DNA of 64,000 bases from Aquatica leii (Eukaryota; Arthropoda; Insecta; Coleoptera; Lampyridae), in assembly GCA_035610365.1 (NCBI GenBank), contig CM069433.1, forward strand, positions 190,534,760 to 190,598,759. Reading direction: 5' to 3'. Below are positions 22,030 through 33,985 of this stretch, piece after piece; within the stretch, counting starts at the first letter, position 1, and every line of letters starts with the position of its first letter. The notes below the pieces were generated by a model. The model made no database searches and was not told where the DNA came from. It saw only the letters and a list, made by a program, of their open reading frames with translations. The position numbers and the translations under genes were made by a program.

Positions 22030-23366
22030 CTAGAAATTATTGTAGAACATGAATGTAGAAGAAAGCTGGAAAACTATAAGGAAGAATATAATCGCTGCGG
22101 TAGACAAAGTATTACGAGCGCAAATAGATAAGAAGAAAGAACCCTGGATTAGTGAAGATTAAAATGATGGAAGAAAGAAGAGAGTTTAAGAACTCAAATA
22201 CAGAACAAGACCAAGAAATATACAGAAACTTAACGAACAAAATCAACAGGGAATGAATTAAAGCCAAAGGGAGATACACGAAACAAATATGTAAAGAAGT
22301 AGACAACCTGATTAAAGAAAGAAAATATGACCAGAGATACAAAAACAATTAAAAGGTTTTTAACGGAACCCAAAAAGAAAATATCGAGTACAACAGACAA
22401 AGATAAAATAGTTAAGTTAAAGATATATATAAAAGAGCTATATAAAGACAAACGAAAACCTGAAATCTACTTAGAACTGGAAGATCAGGTAGGAGATGGC
22501 GAAAAAGAAAACCCACTGATGTGGTCAGAATACAACCAAGCAGTCCAAGAGCACAAAATAAATAAAGCGCCAGGACCAAATTCCAGCTGAAATTATGAAA
22601 AATCTTAATGATAGAAATGCCAAAACACTTTGAAACTGGCAGATGTGTGAAACGAAAAAAGTTCCAAAGACTTCACAACCACAATAGTAGTCCCCATATA
22701 AGAAGAGCAACCAAAACAAATGTGAAAACTATCGCACAATAACGTTAACAGTACACGCCTCTAAAATATTAAAAATTAAAAGGACTGATAAAGACCTAAG
22801 AAAGCACATAAGAAAGCAAAAATTATAAAAGTGTAAAGCAGAGATGTCGTGAAAAGCCACAGCATGAAAATAAACCCAAAGAAAACAAAAATTCTGACGT
22901 GCAGCAAGACAAAAGAATTTTGCTACCTCGGAACCAAAGACGTAAAAAATTTCCAAGAAAAAACTATTAACATTAAACTCGATCTCGCTAGACAACTTCT
23001 GAAAGCGCTATACGGATGCGAAAGATGGACGATTGCCAAGAACGAACAAAAAAACCTGGAAGCATTCAAAATGTAATGCTGCAGACGAATGCTGCAAACT
23101 AGAGTGAGAGAGTAACAAATAAAGAAGTATTGAAAAGAGCCAAGAATAAACGAATGTTTACGAAGGACATACAGGGAAAAAGAAGCACGCTCCTAGGACA
23201 TATACTAAGACTTGACGGACTGCTAAAAACAATCATCGAGAGAAGAATGAAAGAGAAAAAAATATATAGGTCAAATTATTTCCGATTCAGAACAAATAAC
23301 GAACTAAAGAAACTAGCAAGAGACAGAGTAAACTGGAAGACGACAGAGTGGAATCCAATTTTTTAG
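22030..23366 (+). pseudogene. non-LTR retrotransposon (RTE/CFDP2-like) reverse transcriptase remnant
   Basis: An upstream stretch (ESWKTIRKNIIAAVDKVL, then KKKEPWISED) resembles the linker after the endonuclease. RT follows: AVQEHKINKAPGPNSIPAEI near 22540-22590, NEKKVPKDFTTTIVVPI near 22650, and a NYRTITLTVHASKIL-type block near 22730. A large deletion then removes the catalytic centre. The thumb and C-terminus remain: MKINPKKTKILTCSKTKE, FCYLGTKDVK, LYGCERWTIAKNEQKNLEAF near 23010 and LLGHILRLDGLLKTIIERRM near 23190. That C-terminal block is common in arthropod RTE-like elements. I cannot fix the clade with certainty. Stops and frameshifts throughout. Confidence 0.65.
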
Positions 23367-23659
23367 ATTGGTAATTTGGGAGAAAGAGGACAGTGTTTCC
23401 CAAACTGGAGTACGCAACAATATGAAACCAAATTTGTTTTTATTTAATTTTCCTTTTTCACAAAATACAATAATTTACGGTGCAGGTACAGAAGGTATTT
23501 AAAATTTTGTCTAAAAAATTTAGAATCGTTTTCCACAGTAGTTAGCAGAACACATTATAATTCTCACATAGAATTTAACCAGATGAATTTTTGAAAAGAG
23601 AAATTATACAATTGCAATTGTTAAAACCATGCATGTTCATTCGAATGAATCTGGAAGAA

Positions 23660-23985
23660 ACGTAACCCTAGACGATTTTCGGTTTATCAAATTGTTACAA
23701 GCTTATTCGACAAAGCTTGACAGCTGGTAAAACATTTTCTGCTAATCGAAGAGAGTTACCAACCGGACTAACCAAAATTAGAGAATCATTTGTAGTTGAT
23801 TTAGTTCATCAGCAGTTCTATGTGCCAAAACATCCCAGTTTCCTCTATACACAAAAATGCAATAACCTTAACAAAAAAGTACTAAAATTGAAGCTAAACC
23901 AAAGTAGTCCAGAAAAAGTGGAATGATGTGATCTGCTTCACGTCCGTTTTTGACCTATTTTGTTTAGCACAATTGATGAAAATGA
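23660..23985 (+). pseudogene. possible piggyBac transposase scrap
   Basis: LTAGKTFSANRRELPTGLTK near 23718 resembles the 'GT.+.NRRELP' box of piggyBac transposases. VQKKWNDVICFTSV about 170 bp later, in another frame, resembles the 'WrDk+.V..lST' box. Order and spacing fit, but the match is short and the frame shifts. Confidence 0.4.
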
Positions 23986-23989
23986 GTTA

Positions 23990-25325
23990 TGCCGATTCTA
24001 TACTGAGTCTCCCCTCCTAGTTATGGTTTGAGTGTACTATATGGTTAACCTGAACGGAACTATCCAGAACTATAGTCAAAAATGGTAATATTTAGGGTGC
24101 TCGAAGTTAGCACAACATTATTCAATTTAGATTTTTCAGCATAAAGAATGCGGAACTTTTTTTTAGAACTAAAGGACCGGTTGCAGAAACTCGGATTAAA
24201 TGTATAGTTCAGTACTAAACTTTTGTACGGTATTAAAATGTCAAATCCACGTCACCACGGCTAGCTGAGATGTTGGTGAGCGGGTGTGGTTCAAAGTGCT
24301 ATAATAAAAAAGAGAAAAAATAGACGCCACTACTTATACTGACAAGTTCCGCGGCTTGGAGACACCAAAGGTACGTCTGAACCCACTATCAAAGATAATA
24401 GGAAAAAAGTAAACAGTTAACTAGAAAAAGCAACACTGTATATATATTTTCTTCAATCAGTAACAAGTGCCATGTTCTTGATATTACAAGTGGTGACAAG
24501 ATAACAGAAGAAAATACGGGTCTCTTAACGTAGGTAGCTGAATATCAGCTACATCCATAACGTTACTATTGATAGTTGCAAAGAATGTAAGCTTACATAC
24601 ATTTACGTGTGTTTGCCAAACTCTGACCGTGACGAAGTTTTAAAGAACAATTAAGCTGGGGGCTGAATACAAGTAGTAACGCATAACAAAATTAAAAACG
24701 CTTAAGGCTTAATAGATAACAGAAAATTACGTAATACAGTTACAACAAGATAATAGAAATATGACTTTGCAGCGTAGTGCAAATTAACCGCTTGGATAAA
24801 TGATACTTCACAAGTAGCTGTGCGAAGTTCGAATCGAGGAAAACCCGTGAGGCCATCAATCCCACAATAATTATAGTAGCTGAATCCATCTTTAAAATGT
24901 ACGACACCATTCCAAGGAACGGAATTGAACAGAAGGCCCCAAGTCTCCGCCACATTTGCTATAAAGAATTTTAAGTTAACATAAATCGAGAATAGCCTTA
25001 ATTGACAATGAAAAATAACATAAAAAGAAAATTACTTAAAATTAAGCGGCCAAAGCATCTATCAAAATCAAACAACTCACAACCACTTTAAGACAGAAAA
25101 TGATAACTGGCACAAACTCACACACTCTCCCCCCCCCAATATATCAAATTAATCCGAAATATCCAACCAGTAGGGTCGGCGAACCAGTGGCATGGCAAGA
25201 ATTTTATTAAATTACAAAAATGTGAAACGTTGATACGAATGACACGTAACAACCGTTGAAGCAAAACTGAGATCTCTCATTCGACATACACCCATAGTAA
25301 TAACGTTAAGTAAACTAGTTGAACC
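23990..25325. other. non-coding stretch
   Basis: An 83-residue minus-strand ORF (24702-24953) reads like protein in its first half (AETWGLLFNSVPWNGVVHFK) but is not recognised. A C-tract sits near 25130. Confidence 0.45.
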
Positions 25326-25329
25326 AAAC

Positions 25330-26430
25330 CCCCTCTTCCCCACCAAAAACGGATTGAAACTCGTAATTACATCGAAGATCACATTAACCTCGCTATTAAA
25401 TTACGAGAACCTGTTGATATTGACACTTCAGTGAACAATGTTACCAGGGTAATATACAAGAAGCAGCATAGAAATTTGCACCCCATTATTCGAAAACTGG
25501 TTGGGAACAAAAAAGAGCTAGATGCAGGTAGGAAACCAGCTGAAACAAAATTGATAAAATTGAGTGCAAATAAAAGCACCTCAACACTAAATTCGACGCA
25601 TACATATATCACCCCACCGTTCAACAAAGTAATAGAATCGTTAACACCATTCTTACTAAACTAGAACAAAAGAATCTGCCTTCCTTGATACCCAAGAAGC
25701 GTTCCACGGATTTAGTATGACGCCATCCTATATCAAATCAAACGCAATTTTTCAACTCCTTATTATATTCTAATTAAACCGTACCTAAGCGACCGGTACC
25801 TTCAAACTAAATGTAATCTCAAAATTTTCTCATACCATCTAATTAAATTAGAAATGAAGCGTCCAGGGACCCCTCCTCGATCTCATCTTCATAGCCCACA
25901 TCACCACTACAAATAATACCATCATCACCACATTTGCTGACGACACAGCAATAGTCTTTGCAGTTAAAGACCCACAACTTGCTACTAAAAAGGTACGAAC
26001 CCATCTTAATCAGCTTCAAGATTGGATTCTTAACTAGAAGTGCAAATCAATCAAGCCAAATCAGTCCAAATCACATTTATTTATAAAGGAATAGACTACC
26101 CACCAGTATCAATAAACAACACCCAATTGCCAGCTACAAACCATGTTTAATACGGTGGAGTGACTTTGGATAGAAGAGTAACCCGAAATCAAAACTTGCA
26201 ACTTGCAACAGAAAATAAATTACTATGACGACTCAAGAATTCCATTAGTACAAGAAAAAATCCGCAACGAATTGCGTTAAAAAAACTTAACGCCACAGCA
26301 AACTAACCGTTCGCATAATCTCAATGTTTTTTTTGTCAAAACACTACTATTTACAATCTGCTCATGGAAGAACAAGTAAATTACATGGCTTCAACGGTGT
26401 GAGAATGAAAGCAGACGTTCTTAAACGAAG
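25330..26430 (+). pseudogene. Jockey-type LINE, ORF2 fragment (plus-strand copy)
   Basis: NYIEDHINLAIKLREPVDID near 25352 and HPIIRKLVGNKKELDAGRK near 25480 are the endonuclease-RT linker of Jockey-like elements. A deletion then skips to FLDTQEAFHGF near 25687 and YYILIKPYLSDRYLQTKCN near 25760. TIITTFADDTAIVFAVKD near 25925 keeps the catalytic FADD box, followed by YGGVTLDRRVTRNQ near 26155. Several frameshifts. It lies tail to tail with the minus-strand Jockey copy that ends near 26450. Confidence 0.75.
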
Positions 26431-26449
26431 CCTCAGTTTCAACTATAGC

Positions 26450-29010
26450 ACATAACAATGCTGAACAGTAGATACTTAATATATGGTTTAGAAAATTTTA
26501 GTTTTAATATCTAGCCTCTAAATCAATGGTATACTGCCTTTTAAGCGTGATGGTTCAAAGCGTTTTCGACTGAAATCTCTTTATTATGGCTAGGGCGAGT
26601 AGAAAATGCTGTCTCCCAGAAAAAACATCCCATATAGCCACATCGGTTTGAGTATGACTTTATAACTTAGGCGTTTATTATGGATAGAGTTGTGATGTTT
26701 GTCAAGCAGGCAGTAGTGCTTACAAAACCTTAGGTTTTAAGTTGTTTTCGTTTAATCCATGCGTGGGTTCTCCATGTTAAGCCTCAATCCAAATGAAAAC
26801 CTAAGTACCTTGCGCTGTCAGATTGTGAGATCAGTCTTCCGTGATGAGCGGACGAGTAGCTCTTCGTTTGGTAAAGGTCACGTGTACGTTAGTTTTAATT
26901 CGCCATTTCCTGAACCAGTCATTGATGACGTTAAGGTGGGTTAGTAGTTATGTTGAGACTCTTTCTAGATCTTCATCTGTAGCTAGTAGTGCAGTGTCAA
27001 AGGTTACGATTGATTGAAACATTCTGTCGTATAGGTAAGAACGTAGTATTAGATATATGGTGTCAGGCAGCTACTTTTTAAGCTTGTACATTAAATCTTT
27101 GTGCCAAACTTTGACGAATACCTGACTGAAATCCAAGAAGACCACGCTGCACTGCACTGGCTTCAAATGTGTTCTTTATGATATCTACCACTCCATGAGC
27201 TTGTTCAATTGTCGAGTGTTGCCTACAGAAACCAAATTGGTGATCTGGTATGAGAGTTATTCTTTTGAGTAACAATTTTTCAAAGATTTTTGAGATTATA
27301 GAGAGTAAACTTACAGGTCTGTAGGACTCTGAAGGTTAAGAGATTTGTTAGGTTTATGGATTAGGATGATTTGAGCGACTTTCCTGTGCTGGGAAATGTG
27401 CAGTTCTATGAATCGCGTTAAATAACGTGGTCAGTATTGTAAAAACCTTTCTTCGTTACTACGTCGTACCCTGGTGATTTTTTAAGGGCTAGGTTATTAT
27501 TACCTATCTTAGTTTGATGACTTTGGTTGGCAGTGACAGCTGTAGCGGGGCATCTAAGAACTTATCTATACCTGCTTCATGGTACCAGGTACTTCAGGTA
27601 GTGGTTGGAAGACTTTCCTGAGGCAATTGGCAAATTATTCGGTTTTTTCGGCGTCGCTTTTCACCCATGTTCCCTTTTCTTTTCGCATTAGCGGTACAGA
27701 TTTTTGCGGTTGTCTTTTGGTGGCCTTCCACAGAGAGTAGTCAGTCGCTTCTGCGGCTGATAGTCCTTCAATGTATTCTCTAACAGTTGCGTTTTTGTAT
27801 CGCTGAAGCATTTCTTTTAATTCTGTTGCGGCTGCATTTCTTCGAGGTAGCGTCTTGTCTGCCATTCTTTGCGTAACCTCTCTTCTCTTCTATGTCGTTA
27901 GTGATTTTCGCTGGGTATCCTTTCTTTCTGAGATTGTCTGGTAGGGTGGGTGTTGATTTCCAAGCAGCATTTTGTGTAGTTTTCAAAAAGTCTTCTACTG
28001 CTATTTCTATGCCATCTGCTGTTTTTAGTTTTTTTGATTTGGCAAGCATTTTCCTCGAATATCTTACGAAAGAAGTCCCAATCGGTTTGATGATTGTGTA
28101 ATTGCGGCGGCTTCATTTTAGTTATTATGGATGTAGTACTTATGGTTAGTATTACTAGAGTATGATCCGAGCAGAGGTCATAGTTTTCTTCAACGTGCAG
28201 GTACGCTTTCCCCATACATTTAGTGATGAAGAAATCTAGATTTTTTGCTGCATCCGTTGGCTAGTAGCTAGGTTTACCTGCGGATGCGTGGCCTAAATGC
28301 TTTTCTAGCATTACCACCTCTTGGATAAATCAGTCAAGATCCCCAATGTGGATACTTAGCGTTGTAGTCTCCGCCGGAAATAAATCTAGAACTTAAATAT
28401 TTGAAACATTCCTCAAAACCATCTCTGATTGTTCTGTAGCTAGAGGGGCAGTACGTCGTTGATATTGCTATAGGGCCGTTCCAGTCTTCTATCTTTAGAG
28501 TTGTGGCTTGCATGAAGTCTCGATCATACTTTTCCACTTCGTGATGTTTAATGGTGCTCGCTCGTATGTTTTATACCCCAGTATGCTAAAGTATGTCCGC
28601 TCTGTAAAAGAAACCTCCGAAATGTGTTAAAGAATATTTCTACTTCCTTGCGATGTTGCGTCAGTCCATTTGCGTCCCATGTGGCGATTTTATAATGACC
28701 CATTAAGGTTGGTAATTTGTTGTCTAAGTGCAGTAACTTAATTACTGAGCGTATCAATGATTTTTCTCATTTCCCTAGCTTCTTGTAATAGATCTGTTAT
28801 CATGTTAGTTTGGTTCGTGATTGTTAGCTGCATTAATTTGATTGTCTGTCCTTCTTGATCCATGTTTCTGATTGTTTGCCTGTAGGAATCTTACCAAAGT
28901 ACAGTGATAGTTATAGTTATAGGTGCCGCCGTTATTTTCTGTTGTTTTGTTGCTGATTATTCGTCTCAGTAGTGGAAAGTCTGGTGCTGAGAACCTTTGT
29001 GTGGTGTATG
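26450..29010 (-). pseudogene. Jockey-type LINE, ORF1 end plus ORF2 (minus-strand copy)
   Basis: From 29010 downward: a short ORF1 end including MDQEGQTIKLMQLTITNQTN and a coiled-coil-like tail (28863-28738). ORF2 starts with GHYKIATWDANGLTQHRKEV near 28700. The endonuclease follows: ISTTYCPSS and RFISGGDYNAKYPHWGS near 28340. EENYDLCSDHTLVILT lies near 28180, the linker LKEMLQRYKNATVREYIEGL near 27790 and DYSLWKATKRQPQKSVPLMR near 27700, and RT LIPDHQFGFCRQHSTIEQAH near 27240. Near 27010 the expected FADDTALLATD box reads TFDTALLATDED, with an Asp lost. NVINDWFRKWRIKTN follows near 26920. It is a dead copy, about 2.5 kb long, with deletions. Confidence 0.82.
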
Positions 29011-29014
29011 ACCT

Positions 29015-30510
29015 TTAGCTATAGGAGCTGCCTTAAGGTCATCAATGTTCGTTGGTGTAGAGTAAGTTTCTGATTACTATCTAAGAATGTTCTTTTAAAC
29101 TAAATATGTGCCTAGCGACTTTGTCAGGACTAATAGGACTAATCTCCATTCATAGTTTGGTCTGGTTTTATTAGTGGAGCAATGTGCCGCATCTCAACGT
29201 GAATACTTCATTTTGTATGTATGTATTTACATAGAGATTTATCTGAGAATAGTATTACGTGATGTTTTAGAGTTAATCAAATTAAATACAAATCCAAAGA
29301 AAAGCTGTCATGTTTTAAAAAACCTGTTTCAGGATTAATGGATTAGAAAATGATGATATTTGTATGTTGTGCTTATTTATTATCGGCGACTTGCTGTTTT
29401 ATGTATTCATTTATGTTTAGAACAAAAAATTATTAAATATTCTAAATATAAACTGGTTTTGTTGGCTTCTAATGCGGGAAAATGCATATTTTTTTACATG
29501 TATGCATATGAGATGTGTTTACTTGAAATATTTGAAGAATTGTGTAAATGTAACGGTGAGGATTTTACGGTGTGAGAATTTCATGTTACACCTCACGTGA
29601 CCAATGAAATTTTAGAAACTTTTAATCAATGAAAATTGGTAACGTAAAAATAGGTAACTGACTTAAAATTATTTTATTGTTTTATATAAACAAAAATTTT
29701 GATATAGAGAAATGTAAAACTGAAGCTTAAAGTTACGAGTCCGTTGATCAATAAACGATAAATGAATTGATTGAGAAAAAGAAAAATGTAGCGTACGAAG
29801 CCAAAACTCAGCCCAAATACAAATGTAGGTGATTACTATAAGTTGCACAAAAGTTCGATTTTATCCAATTAGGAAACACGTGTAAAATTCGTTAAAAAAA
29901 TTATTCAAAATTTCTGCTGACTAAAGTATAAGTTTATTATCACTTTGTGTACTTGTCAACCTGCTGAATTGCGTCTATATCCCTAACTACGTCGTTCTTC
30001 TTGGCGTCGCTTTTTATTTTAATTACATCAACACATTTTACATAATAATTACATCATAAAAATTTTATGCAAATAAGTGTTATTTAAAATATGATTCAGT
30101 AAACAATACCTTGAACTTTCTACGTGTTAAAAGTTTCATTTAATTTAGCCAAAATGCGACAGTAATAATAAAAACAGTTTTAATTGTAATTAACTAATTA
30201 AACCAAAATCAAAAAAGTTTAGAAATAATGCACGTATAGTTGCAATTTTCCCGTGTGAACGAGAGATGCAAGAGTACAACGAACGCTACATCTCGTTTTA
30301 TTAAATAGTTTATAAAGACGATATGATAAACATTGATAGAGCAATAACAAAAACAAATAGGTACTGCTCGAGAACTCTGAGGTCAAAGATATAGATATGA
30401 ATGAATCTACACTTTTTTATTGCTGAAAAACCGTTTTCATATCAGTTCAAGTTCGCGTTATTATAGCACACAATTAGAATTAGTGACGAGAACTGATACG
30501 GTCAATTACA
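29015..30510. other. AT-rich non-coding stretch
   Basis: No recognisable coding region on either strand. Confidence 0.5.
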
Positions 30511-30516
30511 TTTTGT

Positions 30517-30650
30517 CAATTGACGGATAAGTCAACGGTAAAAAAATCTCGGATAATTAAATACTTAGGTTAGTTTATTTAACAATAACATCAAGTTAAT
30601 TGAGTAAAAGAAAAGCCCAAGGTAAAATAGATTATAACTTTAGTACATTC
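30517..30650 (+). repeat. direct repeat copy 1 (about 130 bp)
   Basis: Nearly identical to 32450-32590, for example TCAATTGACGGATAAGTCAA and AGCCCAAGGTAAAATAGATT. It lies just outside the left arm of the inverted repeat. Confidence 0.9.
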
Positions 30651-32440
30651 AATAAATGAACATTAGTGAATACTACAAAAACCGACAATTATCATGAAAT
30701 TATAGACATTTCCAAATACTGAAACAAAGCGCACCATTTAAAAAACTTAATGTCGAATTGTGCGTGCATACCTACGACCGACCCCAAAAATAATAAAATT
30801 TAAGAAACAGTACTTACTCAGCGTTCTTAATCTGCGATTAGCTAATGGCATATCCAACACAAAATCGCTAAAATTTCTGAAAATTAAGCTGATACATATG
30901 CAAACATGTTACCATAAATAAGACGCTAAAAGTTTCAACGTTAATTAAAACTGAAATGCGCTTTAACTTCTCGAAGTAATTTTAGGTACATTGGTTTCAA
31001 TTGTTCCTCTAACGTGGGTTAACATAATAAGCACACGGTGTAGTTTTTGTATTCAGTGTGCCATATTCGTCAGTCATGATAATCACTAACGTACATTAGT
31101 AGATGAAACTTACAACTGGGCTAAATTCATACAGCACGAAAATTATACCAAGGTCCTTGTCTTCGATGGGTATCAAGCTGTACAGACATTTAAATGAGAC
31201 TGTCACGATAATCCAACCAACTATTTTTGTTTGTTTGGCATAAAGCAAAGTAAGACAACGTCTGAGGGTCTGTGCCACAAGGCGTTTAATTTTAAATAAT
31301 AAAAACTACTGGTTTGTTTTAGGGTACAAAAGTTCAAGACGCCATTGAGCGTGCTATTTTATTTGACATCTTTTCACAAATGACACATTAAGATGGAGGT
31401 ATTTCAAATAACATGGACTTTTATGGTACAAAAAAACTAGTTTTTTAGTCAAAGAAATTGTATATACGGAACAACTTTGCGGAGCGGGGTTTAGGAACCA
31501 CTGGTTTAAACATATCTTTAATCATGGTGCAATTTACGCGATAGCAATGGCAATGAGACGGTAGGCAAATAACTCAATATACGTATGACATTTAATTAAA
31601 CTATTTGTGCGAAAATAAAAGCGCCATTTGTTCAATGTTGTAACAAATTTTGGGCCTTAAGGGGCAAAATGATCGAAAGCTTGGTGCACTGGATCTATGT
31701 CAAAATTTAGCAAAAATCTTTTGCATATCAAAATAAAAACATGGTCAAAGAAAGCAATGAATGTAAAATTAAAGCAGTGATCGGACTTCTCTATTTAGCA
31801 GGTATATTCTCTTCTAATCGTCCGAATTATGGCAAACAGATGAGACTGGTGCCGATATGTTTCGCGATTCGATATCTATACATCGTTTTCAATTCTTGAT
31901 GGTCCGTCTTCGGTTTAATACCATCGAGAATTGTGAAATGAGAGAAGCGATTGACAAATTCATGAAATTCTGAGAAAATTTTTTGAAAACTGTAAACAGG
32001 CCTATATTCCTTCGCAGTATTTCAACAGCACATTTTTAACAAGCTTGCAAAGTATGGGATCAAAGTGCAATTCTTAGTTGATGCCCGTTCGTTCTTTGTT
32101 TTAAACCTAACAATCGTAGCAACTCCCCAATTGATATTATCAAGTGGCTCTTGTAACGTATTCTTGGTTCTAACCAGAAGTAAAAAAAATAAGAAATAAT
32201 AAGTTTATACAACTTTACTGAAAGTGCACTGACATAGTGGGTGTCTTTATCATATAACGTGTTCAGAAATTCACATTTTACGATTGCGCAGCCATAAATT
32301 CTTTGGTGGCATACACAGAAAAAAAATTAAAAAAAAGATTCAACTTGCCAAAAGAGTGTTCATCAAAGTGATCCAGGACCACATCTCGGAAAAGAAGGAT
32401 AATCCAAAGATACCAAGAAGTATTAGTCAAAATTTTGACA
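30640..32440 (+). repeat. left arm of a large inverted repeat
   Basis: Pairs with 33205-35570 read on the other strand. Matching blocks include the region of 30770-30960 (ACCTACGACCGACCCCAAAA), 31090-31290 (AAAGTAAGACAACGTCTGAG) and 31780-32440. The arms differ by point changes and by about 0.8 kb present only in the right arm (33985-34750). Confidence 0.88.
31660..32440 (+). pseudogene. piggyBac-type transposase remnant in left arm
   Basis: CKIKAVIGLLYLAGIFSSNR near 31780, DMFRDSISIHRFQFLMVRLR near 31860, and an NCKQAYIPSQYFNSTF-like reading near 31990 followed by AKYGIKVQFLVDARSFFVL near 32050. These correspond in order to the first catalytic region of piggyBac transposases (GLLYL..., RF.FL...LRF, KYG+K). 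A later ORF (32284-32517) with KKIQLAKRVFIKVIQDHISE may belong to the same gene. Frameshifts and stops present. Confidence 0.65.
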
Positions 32441-32449
32441 ATTTGACAA

Positions 32450-32590
32450 AAAGTAATTATCAATTGACGGATAAGTCAACGGTAAAAAAATCTCGGATAA
32501 TTAAATACTTAGGTTAAGTTTATTTAACAATAATATCGAGTTAATTGAGTAAAAGAAAAGCCCAAGGTAAAATAGATTATAACTCCAATT
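32450..32590 (+). repeat. direct repeat copy 2 (about 130 bp)
   Basis: Copy of 30517-30650, fused to the inner end of the left arm exactly where that arm stops matching the right arm. Confidence 0.9.
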
Positions 32591-32594
32591 TCTG

Positions 32595-33185
32595 AGAAAT
32601 TTTTTTTTCATTTCATGGTCCCACCTGAATATAATTAAAATGCTCAACCGATAAAGTGTAGCCATACATCCCACAAAAATTTACAGAAATTAAATGATTA
32701 GATAATTTAAATTGAGCGCGAAATCGACATTTGTAAGCCTAATGCACTAATCACATATTTAAACTGTAAGGACATTTCTTTTTTAAGGTTATGTGTTTTT
32801 CTTCTTCTTATACCAAAACAGTCTTTTTCAAGACAGTTATTTAAAAATTTGATGTGTGTAAATCTGTCTTTACTATAATAAAACACGAAATTAATTCTTA
32901 GAAGGTGACTCAGCTTTATCTGTAGAGCATTTCAATTATAAGAACTATTTAAACCATTTTCTAAAAAAAACATCTTAGCTGAAAAATATAAAAAAATGAG
33001 CATCTTATAACTCAAAAAAACAATCATAAACGTAAAATTAATAATAAAAGTAAAGAAAAACTTTGCAGATTGTACCGTTACAACATAAAAAAGTCGCTAT
33101 TTGAATTCATGAATTTTAGCAACTAATTACAGCATGCTTCAGACACTATTCAGTTACAGTTTGAACAGAAATATTATTTTCCGAT
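32595..33185. other. spacer between the two arms, non-coding
   Basis: AT-rich sequence, no repeat partner seen in the window. Confidence 0.5.
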
Positions 33186-33189
33186 CTCA

Positions 33190-33985
33190 ACTAGACATAC
33201 CTTTCCATAATTTTTGGAATCTTGGCAGGGACATCTTGACCAAAATGTCGAATTTTTGACTAATACTTCTTGGTATCTTTGGATTATCCTTCCTTTCAGA
33301 GATGTGGTCCTGGATCACTTTGATGAACACTCTTTTGGCAAGTTGAATCTTTTTTTTCAATTTTTCTCTGTGTGTGCCACCGAAGAATTTATGGCCGCAC
33401 AATCGTAAAATGTGAATTTCTGAACACGTTATATGATAAAAACATCCACTACATCACTGCACTTCCAGTCAAGTTGTATAAACTTATTATTTCTTATTTA
33501 TTTACTTCTGGTATGAATCAGGAATACGTTGCAAGAGCCTCTCGGCAATATCTATTGGAAAGTTGCTACGATTGTTAGGTTTAAGGGCATCAACTAAGAA
33601 TTGCACTTTGATCCCATACTTTGCAATCTTGTTGGGAATGTGCTGTTGAAATATTGCGAAGAAATGTAGGTCTGCTTACAGTTTTCAATAAATTTTCTCA
33701 GAATTTCATGAATTTGCCAATCGTTGCTCTCATTTCACAATTCTCGATGTTATCAAACCGAAGACAGACCATCAAGAATTGAAAACAATGTATAGATATC
33801 GCATCGCGAAATATATCGGCACCAGTCTCATCCGTTTGCCATAATTCGGAGAAGTCCGATCAATGCTTTAATTTTACATTCAATGGTTTTTTTGACCATG
33901 CTTTTATTTTGATATGCAATGGATTCTTGCTGAATTTTGGCATAGGTCCAGCGCACGATGCTTTCGATCATTTCGCGATCAAAAA
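33190..33985 (-). pseudogene. piggyBac-type transposase remnant in right arm
   Basis: Inverted counterpart of 31660-32440. It keeps the CGHKFFGGTHREKLKKKIQL / FIKVIQDHISERKDNPKIPR segment (33187-33402) and extends it inward by LPRFQKLWKGMSS, which the left arm has lost. About 25 bp of the GLLYLAG box is deleted near 33850. Dead copy. Confidence 0.6.

Noticed and set aside
24702-24955. Overlapping 71-83 codon ORFs on the minus strand with protein-like composition
   Set aside because: No motif I can name, no splice signals clearly bounding it, and no neighbouring related sequence.
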